A DNA stretch of 14,599 nucleotides from contig DYFG01000030.1 of NCBI GenBank assembly GCA_020725315.1, forward strand, positions 1 to 14,599. The letters run 5' to 3'. The notes below the pieces were generated by a model. The model was not told the origin of the DNA, did not search any database, and worked only from the letters and a program-made list of their open reading frames with translations. The DNA comes from Nitrosotalea sp. Its GTDB lineage: Archaea > Halobacteriota > Syntropharchaeia > Alkanophagales > Methanospirareceae. Made by a program: the position numbers and the translations under genes. Position 1 is the first letter of the stretch. Every line of letters starts with the position of its first letter. Of this stretch, positions 6,841 to 12,686 are shown piece by piece.

Positions 6841-7887
6841 TTAAAAATAATCGCCCACTCGCTCAACAGCCCTTGCTACGAGTTCAGCACAGTTATCAAG
6901 GTCTTTTAGGCTTAACAACTCCACAGGTGTATGAATATACCTTGTTGGAACGCCTATTACGCCAGAAGGGATACCGCTTTTCGTGAGAAGTATCGCAGAG
7001 GCGTCGGTCCTTCCTCCTTCTGTTACGCTTAACTGGTATTCTATGTTATAGCGAGATGCAGTCTCTTTAAGCCATTTCAATACTGAAGGTGGCGTTATTA
7101 TACCGCGCCCTGCGGCATCAGAGACCGTGATTACCGGACCCTTTCCTATCTCTATTGCTACATCCTTCTTCTCTACACCGGGATGTCCACCAGCTCTTTC
7201 AACATCAGTCGCTATTGCAACGTCAGGGCTGAGTTCATAAGAGGTAGTCCGAGCTCCTTTCAGCCCTACCTCCTCCTGCACTGTTCCTACTACATACACC
7301 TCGAATTCGGTATTTGCCCGCTTTAATGCCTCTATCATCACGGCAACGCCTGACCGGTTGTCAAAAGCTTTACAGGTAACTCGTTCGTTCTTGAGTTCTA
7401 CAAAGTCCCGGTCTGGGGTTACTGGTGTTCCAACAGAGATACCCAGTTGCTCCACTTCGTCTTTGCTGCGAGCACCTAGATCAATGAACATATCTTCAAT
7501 CTTTATTACCTTCTCTCGCTCCTCCTTCTTCATCGCATGAATTGGTTTCGAGCCGATAATCCCATACACACCACCGCCCTCGGTGTGCAACATCACCCGT
7601 TGATTGAGCAGCGTTTGCTCAAACCAGCCACCTATGGTCGAGAACCTGATGAACCCCTCGTCTTCTATATGCTTCACCATAAGCCCTATCTCATCGAGGT
7701 GCGCAGCAATCATAACAGAAGGCTTTTTACCACGCTTCGTCGCTATCAGACTCCCCAACTTATCGGTTTTTAGTTCGTCCACATGCTCTTCGAGCTCTGC
7801 TTTTACGATCTCCCGTACCGCTCCCTCGTAGCCTGAAACGCCATGTGCTTCGGCTAATTTCTTCAAAAGATCCTTTAGTTCGGTCAT
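6841..7887 (-). CDS. M42-family (TET-like) metallo-aminopeptidase
   Basis: This 348-residue cytoplasmic zinc/cobalt aminopeptidase belongs to the M42 family, whose archaeal members form dodecameric TET particles that trim peptides released by the proteasome. Metal and catalytic residues are visible in order: H63-x-D65 (AAHLDEIG), D176 (FDNRSG), the E205-E206 pair (VQEEVGLKGA), D228 (ATDVE) and H319 (RYIHTPVE). The length fits the family. The start is ATG at 7887; no clear Shine-Dalgarno is seen, so translation may be leaderless or weakly led. It heads the minus-strand run to 4672 and lies 47 bp downstream of tRNA-Tyr, so it may read through from the tRNA or use an AT-rich promoter inside the gap. 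Related cellulase-M/glutamyl aminopeptidase names refer to the same family; substrate specificity cannot be read. Confidence 0.93.
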   Translation of the reverse strand: MTELKDLLKKLAEAHGVSGYEGAVREIVKAELEEHVDELKTDKLGSLIATKRGKKPSVMIAAHLDEIGLMVKHIEDEGFIRFSTIGGWFEQTLLNQRVMLHTEGGGVYGIIGSKPIHAMKKEEREKVIKIEDMFIDLGARSKDEVEQLGISVGTPVTPDRDFVELKNERVTCKAFDNRSGVAVMIEALKRANTEFEVYVVGTVQEEVGLKGARTTSYELSPDVAIATDVERAGGHPGVEKKDVAIEIGKGPVITVSDAAGRGIITPPSVLKWLKETASRYNIEYQLSVTEGGRTDASAILLTKSGIPSGVIGVPTRYIHTPVELLSLKDLDNCAELVARAVERVGDYF

Positions 7888-7901
7888 TTTTTATTGCGAA
7901 T

Positions 7902-7930
7902 CGTTTTTGATAAAACGTTTCTTAAAAGTT
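7902..7930 (+). repeat. Degenerate relative of the 32-bp repeat (copy C)
   Basis: TTTTTGATAAAACGTTTC followed by TTAAAAGTTT aligns with copies A and B apart from a gap of about 4 nt in the middle. It lies between the M42 start codon and tRNA-Tyr. Because the stretch is AT-rich and could simply hold a promoter, relationship to A/B is only suggested. It shares TTTGATAAAACGTT exactly with 9911-9924 in the other orientation. Confidence 0.4.
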
Positions 7931-7934
7931 TTAG

Positions 7935-8055
7935 TCCCGCCTCCCGGATTTGAACCGGGGACAGCACGGTGTCCGCGCGCGGTTATAAGATCTTAGGGAG
8001 GTGATCCAAACGCTACACTACAGCCGCGCACTCTTCCAAACTGAGTTAAGGCGGG
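7935..8055 (-). tRNA. tRNA-Tyr (GUA) with a 47-nt intron
   Basis: 5' exon 8055-8018: acceptor CCCGCCT, D arm ACTC/GAGT, anticodon stem CGCGG, loop C-U-GUA-G. The anticodon is at 8021-8019. 3' exon 7970-7935: A38, stem CCGTG, variable CTGTC, T stem CCCGG, loop TTCAAAT, CCGGG, acceptor AGGCGGG, discriminator A73. The acceptor pairs 7/7, and C1-G72 with A73 is the archaeal Tyr identity set. No CCA is encoded. The intron (8017-7971) is at the canonical 37/38 site. Its last bases GCGG can pair with CUGU of the anticodon loop (two G-U pairs), giving a bulge-helix-bulge core with AG^U and AC^A bulges; the intron-side helix is weak. A shorter intron (8017-7984) would leave an 18-nt variable region and no such helix, so it is disfavoured. 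Confidence 0.93.
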
Positions 8056-8071
8056 CTCTTATCTCTGTTTA

Positions 8072-8082
8072 GTTTAAATATT
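8072..8082. promoter_or_regulatory. Shared bidirectional TATA element between tRNA-Tyr and HEPN-like gene
   Basis: TTTAAATATT reads as a TATA box on either strand. On the minus strand a start ~25 bp away falls at the tRNA 5' end (8055). On the plus strand it falls near 8102, leaving room for GAGAGGAAAGG before the ATG at 8122. A second AT-rich stretch (8085-8100, GATATAAAGATATAAA) could serve the plus-strand gene instead. Confidence 0.5.
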
Positions 8083-8121
8083 ACGATATAAAGATATAAA
8101 TAAATAAAATGAGAGGAAAGG

Positions 8122-8523
8122 ATGAAGAAGTTAATTGAAGAAGCGAAAAAAATTCATGCGCAGGCGTTCGAGGAACTGGAGAGGGGAGAGAAATTAAATA
8201 ATGAGATATTGATAAGAGATGCCGCGGAAAAGGCGTGGTTGGCAGCTATAATAGCGTCTGACGAACTTATCACCTCGAAAGAATTACCAATTCCTGAAAC
8301 ACATGGTGAGAGATACCAGGCTCTAAGGGAAATAGAGAGGAACGACGAAGGAATCAAAAAGTTAGGCTTGAGTGACAGGCTCGGTGCACGCGATACCCAT
8401 CTTCATAGGCAATGTTTTTATAAAGGCGAGTGCGAACCAAGTGCAATAAAAGAGGATTTAGAGAAGGTCAAGAGGTACATAGAAGACATCGAAAAAATAG
8501 TTGTAGCGATAAACGGAAGGTAA
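8122..8523 (+). CDS. HEPN-like (PaREP1-type) small helical protein
   Basis: This 133-residue, almost entirely helical, charged protein is arranged as helices ~1-24, 27-52, 62-80 and 107-130. The second helix (RDAAEKAWLAAIIASDELI) is like that of archaeal PaREP1/HEPN proteins. The segment RLGARDTHLHRQCFY holds R-x4-H (RDTHLH), which fits the Rx4-6H active motif of HEPN ribonucleases. That family assignment is from pattern only and is moderate. No nucleotidyltransferase (MNT) partner is adjacent, so it is not an obvious toxin-antitoxin pair. The ATG at 8122 is preceded by GAGAGGAAAGG; an ATG at 8109 is out of frame and closes after nine codons. It is divergent from tRNA-Tyr over a 66-bp gap and convergent with moeA (25 bp between stops). 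Confidence 0.75.
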   Translation: MKKLIEEAKKIHAQAFEELERGEKLNNEILIRDAAEKAWLAAIIASDELITSKELPIPETHGERYQALREIERNDEGIKKLGLSDRLGARDTHLHRQCFYKGECEPSAIKEDLEKVKRYIEDIEKIVVAINGR

Positions 8524-8548
8524 TTGTTCGAAATCCCGATACAACAAC

Positions 8549-9895
8549 TTAGGGTATTTTTTGGTAAAGCGTTTTGCCTGCAAAAAGGTCTGTCAATAAT
8601 ACAACTTCCACTATTTCTCCTTCCTCTGTTATTTCCTTCCCTTTCTCCATGAAGATATAGCCATCGGCTTTTGAGAGTGTGGTGATTGCACCGGAGCCCG
8701 TGAGAAGAGGATAAGCAAGAAAGGATTCTTCTCCTGACTCTTTCGCGGGAAGAAGATTGACCAGCACGTATTCATTCCGTCCACGGTCGGAGAAGATCCT
8801 AACCGCTGCCTTAGCTTTTATTATCTTATTCTTTAGCCTTTCACCCGCTCCATCTGCAGGGATACCCGACAGGGTGCGCAGTAAAGGGGCAACGAAAAGG
8901 TTGAAAGTAATTAATGCGGATGTTGGATTTCCCGGCAATCCGAACAGCGGTTTCCTCTGGATCGTCCCGAAAATGAACGGTTTTCCAGGTTTTATGTCAA
9001 CGCCGTGCACGAGAATCTCGCCACGCTCTTCTATCACTTTGGGTAACAGGTCACCAGCGCCCGCGGAGGTCCCACCTGAGGTAATTATAACGTCTGCACC
9101 GGTTTCCAGCGATTCCTTTATCCTAGCTGATAGCTCTTCGAGGTTATCTCGGGCTATTCCAAGGAATAACGGGCTACAACCACATTCTCGAACTGAATCG
9201 CTGAGTGTCTGTGCATTAACATCATATACCTTCGCAGGCTCGAGGTCTTCTCCAGGCGCTATTAGCTCGCTGCCGGTAGATATGACTGCTACCCTCAGCT
9301 TTTTATGAACAAAAACTTCGTTTATCCCACAAGCAGCCAGAACACCGGTCTCACGTGGCGTTAGCGTGGTTCCACTCCTTACTATCCGATCTCCTCGCTT
9401 GATATCCGAGCCCGTGAGCATGATATTTTCAACCGGAGCGACCGGTTTGTATACCTTTACCTTTTTAACCTCTTCACCCTCCACAACATCCTTATACTCA
9501 GCGGTATTCTCGACTTTTACAACGGCGTTCGCCCCTTCAGGAAGAGGTGCACCGGTAGATATACCCATGCAAGAGCCTCTTTCTACGTCGTGCGGAGAGC
9601 ATTCACCAGCAGCGATATAGCCACGTATAATCAAAATAGAAGGGTTATTTTCATCGGCATAGAATGTATCCGCGGCTACAACTGCGTAGCCATCCATGGT
9701 TGCACGGTCAAAGGGGGGGACATCAAGAGCAGAAAAAATATCGGCGGAAGCAATTCTGCCGAGTGCCTCGCCTACTTTCACTTTCTCTACAAAAGTACCT
9801 CTTTGTGCTCCCGTCTTTGCAACTTCTCTGGCGATGTGCGCAATTATCGCTTCTACTTCCTTTTTCTCGGTTATTTCTACGAACTGCTCCCCCAT
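8549..9895 (-). CDS. moeA: Molybdopterin molybdenumtransferase MoeA
   Basis: MoeA inserts molybdate (or tungstate) into adenylylated molybdopterin, the last step of Mo/W cofactor synthesis in the cytoplasm. Family motifs: PPFDRATMDGYA at residues 60-71, GISTGAPLPEGANAVVKVE, VISTGSEL, ITSGGTSAGAGDLLP, PGKPFIFG and GLPGNPTSALITF; then the C-terminal barrel ending EIVEVVLL. At 448 residues it has an unusual last 14 residues (TDLFAGKTLYQKIP), most of them encoded by a copy of the 32-bp repeat, so its tail appears to have been rewritten. The start is ATG at 9895, with AAAGGATGG a few nt upstream. It is 51 bp behind the SPFH gene; moaB, acting just before it in the pathway, lies 0.9 kb away on the other strand. 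Confidence 0.95.
   Translation of the reverse strand: MGEQFVEITEKKEVEAIIAHIAREVAKTGAQRGTFVEKVKVGEALGRIASADIFSALDVPPFDRATMDGYAVVAADTFYADENNPSILIIRGYIAAGECSPHDVERGSCMGISTGAPLPEGANAVVKVENTAEYKDVVEGEEVKKVKVYKPVAPVENIMLTGSDIKRGDRIVRSGTTLTPRETGVLAACGINEVFVHKKLRVAVISTGSELIAPGEDLEPAKVYDVNAQTLSDSVRECGCSPLFLGIARDNLEELSARIKESLETGADVIITSGGTSAGAGDLLPKVIEERGEILVHGVDIKPGKPFIFGTIQRKPLFGLPGNPTSALITFNLFVAPLLRTLSGIPADGAGERLKNKIIKAKAAVRIFSDRGRNEYVLVNLLPAKESGEESFLAYPLLTGSGAITTLSKADGYIFMEKGKEITEEGEIVEVVLLTDLFAGKTLYQKIP
8558..8589 (+). repeat. 32-bp dispersed repeat, copy B, inside the moeA 3' end
   Basis: TTTTTGGTAAAGCGTTTTGC followed by CTGCAAAAAGGT differs from copy A (6809-6840) at only two positions. Read on the minus strand it encodes D436 to K446 of MoeA. 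The core TTTTGC-CT-GCAAAA is a 6-bp hairpin with a 2-nt loop. It has the same strand orientation as copy A. Confidence 0.75.
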
Positions 9896-9899
9896 AAAC

Positions 9900-9927
9900 C
9901 ATCCTTTAGAAAAGAACGTTTTATCAA
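9900..9927 (-). repeat. Degenerate relative of the 32-bp repeat (copy D)
   Basis: On the minus strand this reads TTTGATAAAACGTTC then TTTTCTAAAGGAT. It aligns with TTTGGTAAAGCGTTTTGC..AAAAAGGT of copies A/B and shares a 14-mer with 7905-7918. It sits in the 51-bp gap between the SPFH stop and the moeA start, and its end provides the AAAGGATGG ahead of moeA. AT-rich composition makes chance similarity possible. Confidence 0.35.
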
Positions 9928-9946
9928 AGAAATACTTCTCCGTTTT

Positions 9947-10741
9947 TCAGTCAGTACTCTCCACGGACTCTTCGCTCGATTTAGACCTCGTCTCAGAGCG
10001 GTATCCCAAAGCTCCGAGCATTTCTATTGGGAACGGAATGAGAACAGTAGTAGCTTTTTCCTCCGTTGCTTCTTTTATCGTTTGTAGCGTGCGAATGAAC
10101 ATCCCTCCTTTTTCTTTTTGAAGGACGCTCGCAGCTTCCGCAATCTTCTTCGCCGCCTGGAACTCGGCATCCGCGGAGATAATTCGAGCTCTTCTGTTCC
10201 GCTCTGCTTCTGCCTGTGCTGCCATTGCACGTTGCATCTCTTTCGGCAGTTCAACATCCTTTATCTCCACCGCAGAGACTTTTATTCCCCAGGGATCTGT
10301 CGCTTCGTCGATTATGAGCTGCAACCGTTTGTTTAGCTTATCTCGTTCAGAGAGCAATTCATCCAGTTCCGCCTGCCCTATCACGCCTCTTATTGTGGTC
10401 AGAGCGATTTGAGAGGTGGCATAATCATATCTTTCCACTGCGGTTACTGCCTTCTCCGGGTCAAGCACGCGGTAATAAACGACTGCATTCACTCTCGTGG
10501 TCACGTTATCCTTGGTTATGACCTCCTGTGGCGGGACATCGAAAACAGAAACTCGTAAGTCTATCTTTACCATGGATTCGAAGATGGGTATGATTAAGAA
10601 GAGTCCTGGTCCTCTCGCGCCTACCAAGCGTCCAAGTCTGAAGATTACGCCTCGTTCATACTCCTTCACTACCTTTATCGAAGCTGCTAATAGGATTATG
10701 ACAAAAAATAGTATTCCGATTATGAGCCCTTCATAAGCCAT
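9947..10741 (-). CDS. SPFH-domain protein (stomatin/prohibitin family)
   Basis: This 264-residue membrane-anchored scaffold protein has an N-terminal hydrophobic helix at ~5-24 (GLIIGILFFVIILLAASIKVV), then the SPFH/band-7 domain (~25-185) with the stomatin signatures EYERGVIFRLGR, GPGLFLIIP, RVSVFDVPPQEVITKDNV and VYYRVLDPEKAV. A coiled-coil follows (AEAERNRRARIISADAEFQAAKKIAEAA), and then a hydrophobic PFPIEML segment. Such proteins form large membrane rings linked to membrane organisation and protein quality control. The usual partner gene nfeD is not adjacent. The start is ATG at 10741 with a perfect GGAGGTGA 9 nt upstream, the strongest site in the window. moeA follows at 51 bp; moaB is divergent. 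Confidence 0.93.
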   Translation of the reverse strand: MAYEGLIIGILFFVIILLAASIKVVKEYERGVIFRLGRLVGARGPGLFLIIPIFESMVKIDLRVSVFDVPPQEVITKDNVTTRVNAVVYYRVLDPEKAVTAVERYDYATSQIALTTIRGVIGQAELDELLSERDKLNKRLQLIIDEATDPWGIKVSAVEIKDVELPKEMQRAMAAQAEAERNRRARIISADAEFQAAKKIAEAASVLQKEKGGMFIRTLQTIKEATEEKATTVLIPFPIEMLGALGYRSETRSKSSEESVESTD

Positions 10742-10750
10742 CTTTTTATA

Positions 10751-10793
10751 TCACCTCCTTTTATTCTACATTATATCCTCATCCTATTTATAC
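10751..10793 (-). promoter_or_regulatory. SPFH gene promoter and strong ribosome binding site
   Basis: The minus strand has TATAAATA at 10792-10785, a predicted start near 10764, and GGAGGTGA at 10758-10751 before the ATG at 10741. The same 65-bp gap must also drive moaB on the plus strand (TTATATC at ~10771-10777). That places the moaB start within ~10 nt of its ATG, a nearly leaderless message without Shine-Dalgarno. Confidence 0.45.
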
Positions 10794-10806
10794 CTGATGT
10801 AACGCC

Positions 10807-11346
10807 ATGGAAGAAAAAATAGCAGTCCCAACAAGGCATGTGGGCGGTGCAAAGAAGCATTACAAATGTGCGATACTCACGATAAGCACCTCTAAATACT
10901 GGAAGAGAGAAAGCGGTGAAGAAGACATCGGCGACTTATCAGGCGAACGAGCGAAAGAGCTCGTAATAAGAAATGGGCATGACGTCGTGTATTATGAGGT
11001 GCTGCCAGATAATGAGGATAAAATATACGAAGGTATACTCAACGCCTTGAGCACTGATGCTGATTTCATTATTACTTCTGGTGGCACCGGACTGACGAAA
11101 AATGACGTTACAATAGAGGTTGTATCAGAACTTTTGAAGAAAGAAATGCCGGGATTTGGCGAACTCTTCCGGCTGATAAGTTATGAGGAAATAGGCACTG
11201 CGGCGGTATTAAGTCGTGCAACTGCCGGTGTGATCAATCAGAACGTGATTTTTTGCTTGCCCGGCTCGCCCGAAGCGGTGAGATTAGCTCTCAAGGAGAT
11301 AATCATGCCTGAGATAGCACATATACTGAAGCATGTGAGGGAATAA
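10807..11346 (+). CDS. moaB: Molybdopterin adenylyltransferase MoaB/Mog family
   Basis: In archaea MoaB activates molybdopterin by adenylylation, preparing it for metal insertion by MoeA. The 179-residue product has a ~20-residue N-terminal extension, then the MPT-binding fold: CAILTISTSKYW, DLSGERAKELV, FIITSGGTGLTKNDVT (the SGGTG motif), GFGELFRLISYEEIG, SRATAGVINQNVIFCLPGSPEAV. The Asp in NDVT and the PGSP loop match the substrate-binding residues of the family. The ATG at 10807 has no Shine-Dalgarno and lies about 30 nt below a TATA-like stretch, which suggests a leaderless or nearly leaderless transcript. It ends immediately next to tRNA-Trp on the other strand. It and moeA flank the SPFH gene. 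Confidence 0.94.
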   Translation: MEEKIAVPTRHVGGAKKHYKCAILTISTSKYWKRESGEEDIGDLSGERAKELVIRNGHDVVYYEVLPDNEDKIYEGILNALSTDADFIITSGGTGLTKNDVTIEVVSELLKKEMPGFGELFRLISYEEIGTAAVLSRATAGVINQNVIFCLPGSPEAVRLALKEIIMPEIAHILKHVRE

Positions 11347-11420
11347 TGGGGTCGGTGCGATTTGAACGCACGACCGGCGAGTCTGGAGCCCGCTGCCCTT
11401 CCAGACTAGGCCACGACCCC
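11347..11420 (-). tRNA. tRNA-Trp (CCA), intronless
   Basis: A complete 74-nt cloverleaf: acceptor GGGGTCG/CGACCCC (7/7), T8-G9, D stem GCCT/GGGC with loop AGTCTGGAA, anticodon stem GCGGG/CTCGC (one G-T), loop C-U-CCA-G-A, variable CGGTC, T arm GTGCG-TTCAAAT-CGCAC, discriminator A73. The anticodon CCA reads UGG (Trp). No CCA tail is encoded. There is no intron, although tRNA-Trp of many euryarchaea has one. The discriminator base at 11347 touches the moaB stop codon (11344-11346), leaving no spacer between the convergent genes. Confidence 0.95.
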
Positions 11421-11450
11421 ACCTGCATTATGGTAGATACCAGTAGCTTA

Positions 11451-12662
11451 TTAATTTGTAGGTGTAGCCGCTCCGCAAATCTCTCTTATCGTCTCTTCAC
11501 CTTCTTTTGGACCACGCATAATTAACAGATCGCCATTTCTTACCTCTGCATCGCCTGCCGGGTTATAAACCCATTTGCCGTCTTTTCTGCGAATTGCCAG
11601 TATAAACATTCCGGTGCGCGTTTCTATTTTCAAATCCTTGAGCGTCTTTCCAAATATCTCCTCGTTCTTCACTTCCATCTTCAATAATGTCTCATCGGAT
11701 TCCTCGATAGAAGCTAAAAAGACCGGATGCAGGGGGATATCACGAAGCACCACATCGGCGATCTCATACGCCGCATCTGAGAGTATCTCCGAAGACCATG
11801 CGAGGTGTAGTAGGGCTCTTAACTCATCAAAAGTGCTCCTTTTGATTATCCCTCGTGCCGCCTCCATCACCAATATCTCTAACTCTTCCTTCATTCGGTC
11901 CATCGACTCTTCTAAATCCTTCACTTCTTTCGCTATCTCTTTGTTATAAAACGTAACCGCAGAATACGAGAGCCCGACCATCAGTTCTGACATATTTTTC
12001 ATATCGGCGATGAGGTCCGCGATTTCTTCGGTGATCGTTTTTCTTTTTATACCCTCTTCTTCCTTCGCTCGCCCCCGGTATTCCATACCCGTTGCCATCT
12101 TACAAAACGCGGGTATCGCCTCTGTTGGCCCAGAGGTGATAACGAGATCGTTCTCCAGCAATCGCTCGTTTTTATCCGGTGAGTAAATCCACTCAGAACC
12201 CCTTTTTATCGCTAATACATGCATTCCTGTTTCCGTCTCGAGCTTCAAGCTCTTCAGCGACTTATCTTTTAAGACCGACGAGGGCTTTATCGTTACATTG
12301 AGTGTCGCTTCTTCAAAATCAGCCTGATCGAGATAACTGGTGATATCAACCGACGTTGCGATTTTTGCTATGTCACCCGCAGCAGTGGAGATTTTCTCCG
12401 CCGCAGAGGCGATCTGTAATATCCCTGCGAATTCCTGTGCGTCTTCCACGTTCCGTGCCGCTAACATAATTGCAATTCTCACCTTGTATAAGAGCGAATG
12501 CATCGTTTCCTCTAATCTAAACACCTCTTTCGCTATCTCGCGGTTGCTATACAGAACTGCTGAATACGCAAGGTCCAGCATAGAACCTGATATGTCCTTC
12601 ATCTCCGCGAGCACTTCTTTTGCATTAAACGTCCTTATCTCATCCTTCAACGCTTCACTCAT
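11451..12662 (-). CDS. Tandem PhoU-like / TrkA-C (RCK_C) regulatory protein, fused duplication
   Basis: This 403-residue soluble protein is built of two similar halves. Each half has an all-helical PhoU-like domain (residues ~1-105 and ~207-310) followed by a TrkA-C/RCK_C ligand-binding domain (~112-190 and ~318-395). The repetition is plain: LAYSAVLYSNREIAKEVFRL against LSYSAVTFYNKEIAKEVKDL, and LKLETETGMHVLAIKRGSEW against LKIETRTGMFILAIRRKDGK. TrkA-C domains bind small ligands and regulate cation or potassium transport; archaea often encode a single PhoU-TrkA-C unit near a transporter. No channel or transporter gene is nearby, so its partner is unknown. The start is ATG at 12662 with a weak AAGGAAA; it lies 24 bp behind aroA and is likely co-transcribed. 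Confidence 0.88.
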   Translation of the reverse strand: MSEALKDEIRTFNAKEVLAEMKDISGSMLDLAYSAVLYSNREIAKEVFRLEETMHSLLYKVRIAIMLAARNVEDAQEFAGILQIASAAEKISTAAGDIAKIATSVDITSYLDQADFEEATLNVTIKPSSVLKDKSLKSLKLETETGMHVLAIKRGSEWIYSPDKNERLLENDLVITSGPTEAIPAFCKMATGMEYRGRAKEEEGIKRKTITEEIADLIADMKNMSELMVGLSYSAVTFYNKEIAKEVKDLEESMDRMKEELEILVMEAARGIIKRSTFDELRALLHLAWSSEILSDAAYEIADVVLRDIPLHPVFLASIEESDETLLKMEVKNEEIFGKTLKDLKIETRTGMFILAIRRKDGKWVYNPAGDAEVRNGDLLIMRGPKEGEETIREICGAATPTN

Positions 12663-12686
12663 TTTCGGGTTTCCTTCATATCACCT

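Noticed and set aside
6798..6866. 23-residue N-terminal extension of the radical SAM protein
   Set aside because: It overlaps the M42 gene, runs through the 32-bp repeat, and lacks a ribosome binding site, while ATG 6797 has one and gives the usual N-terminus.
7935..8055. Reading the tRNA as a class II (Leu/Ser) tRNA with an 18-nt variable arm
   Set aside because: The GUA anticodon, C1-G72 pair and A73 indicate Tyr; moving the intron end to 7971 gives a normal 5-nt variable loop and a bulge-helix-bulge core.
8109..8138. ATG at 8109 as start of the HEPN-like gene
   Set aside because: It is out of frame with the long ORF and meets TGA after nine codons.
12660..12680. Six-codon upstream ORF (MKETRK) overlapping the PhoU/TrkA-C start as ATGA
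   Set aside because: GAGGTGAT is too close to its ATG for normal initiation, and such short frames are expected by chance.
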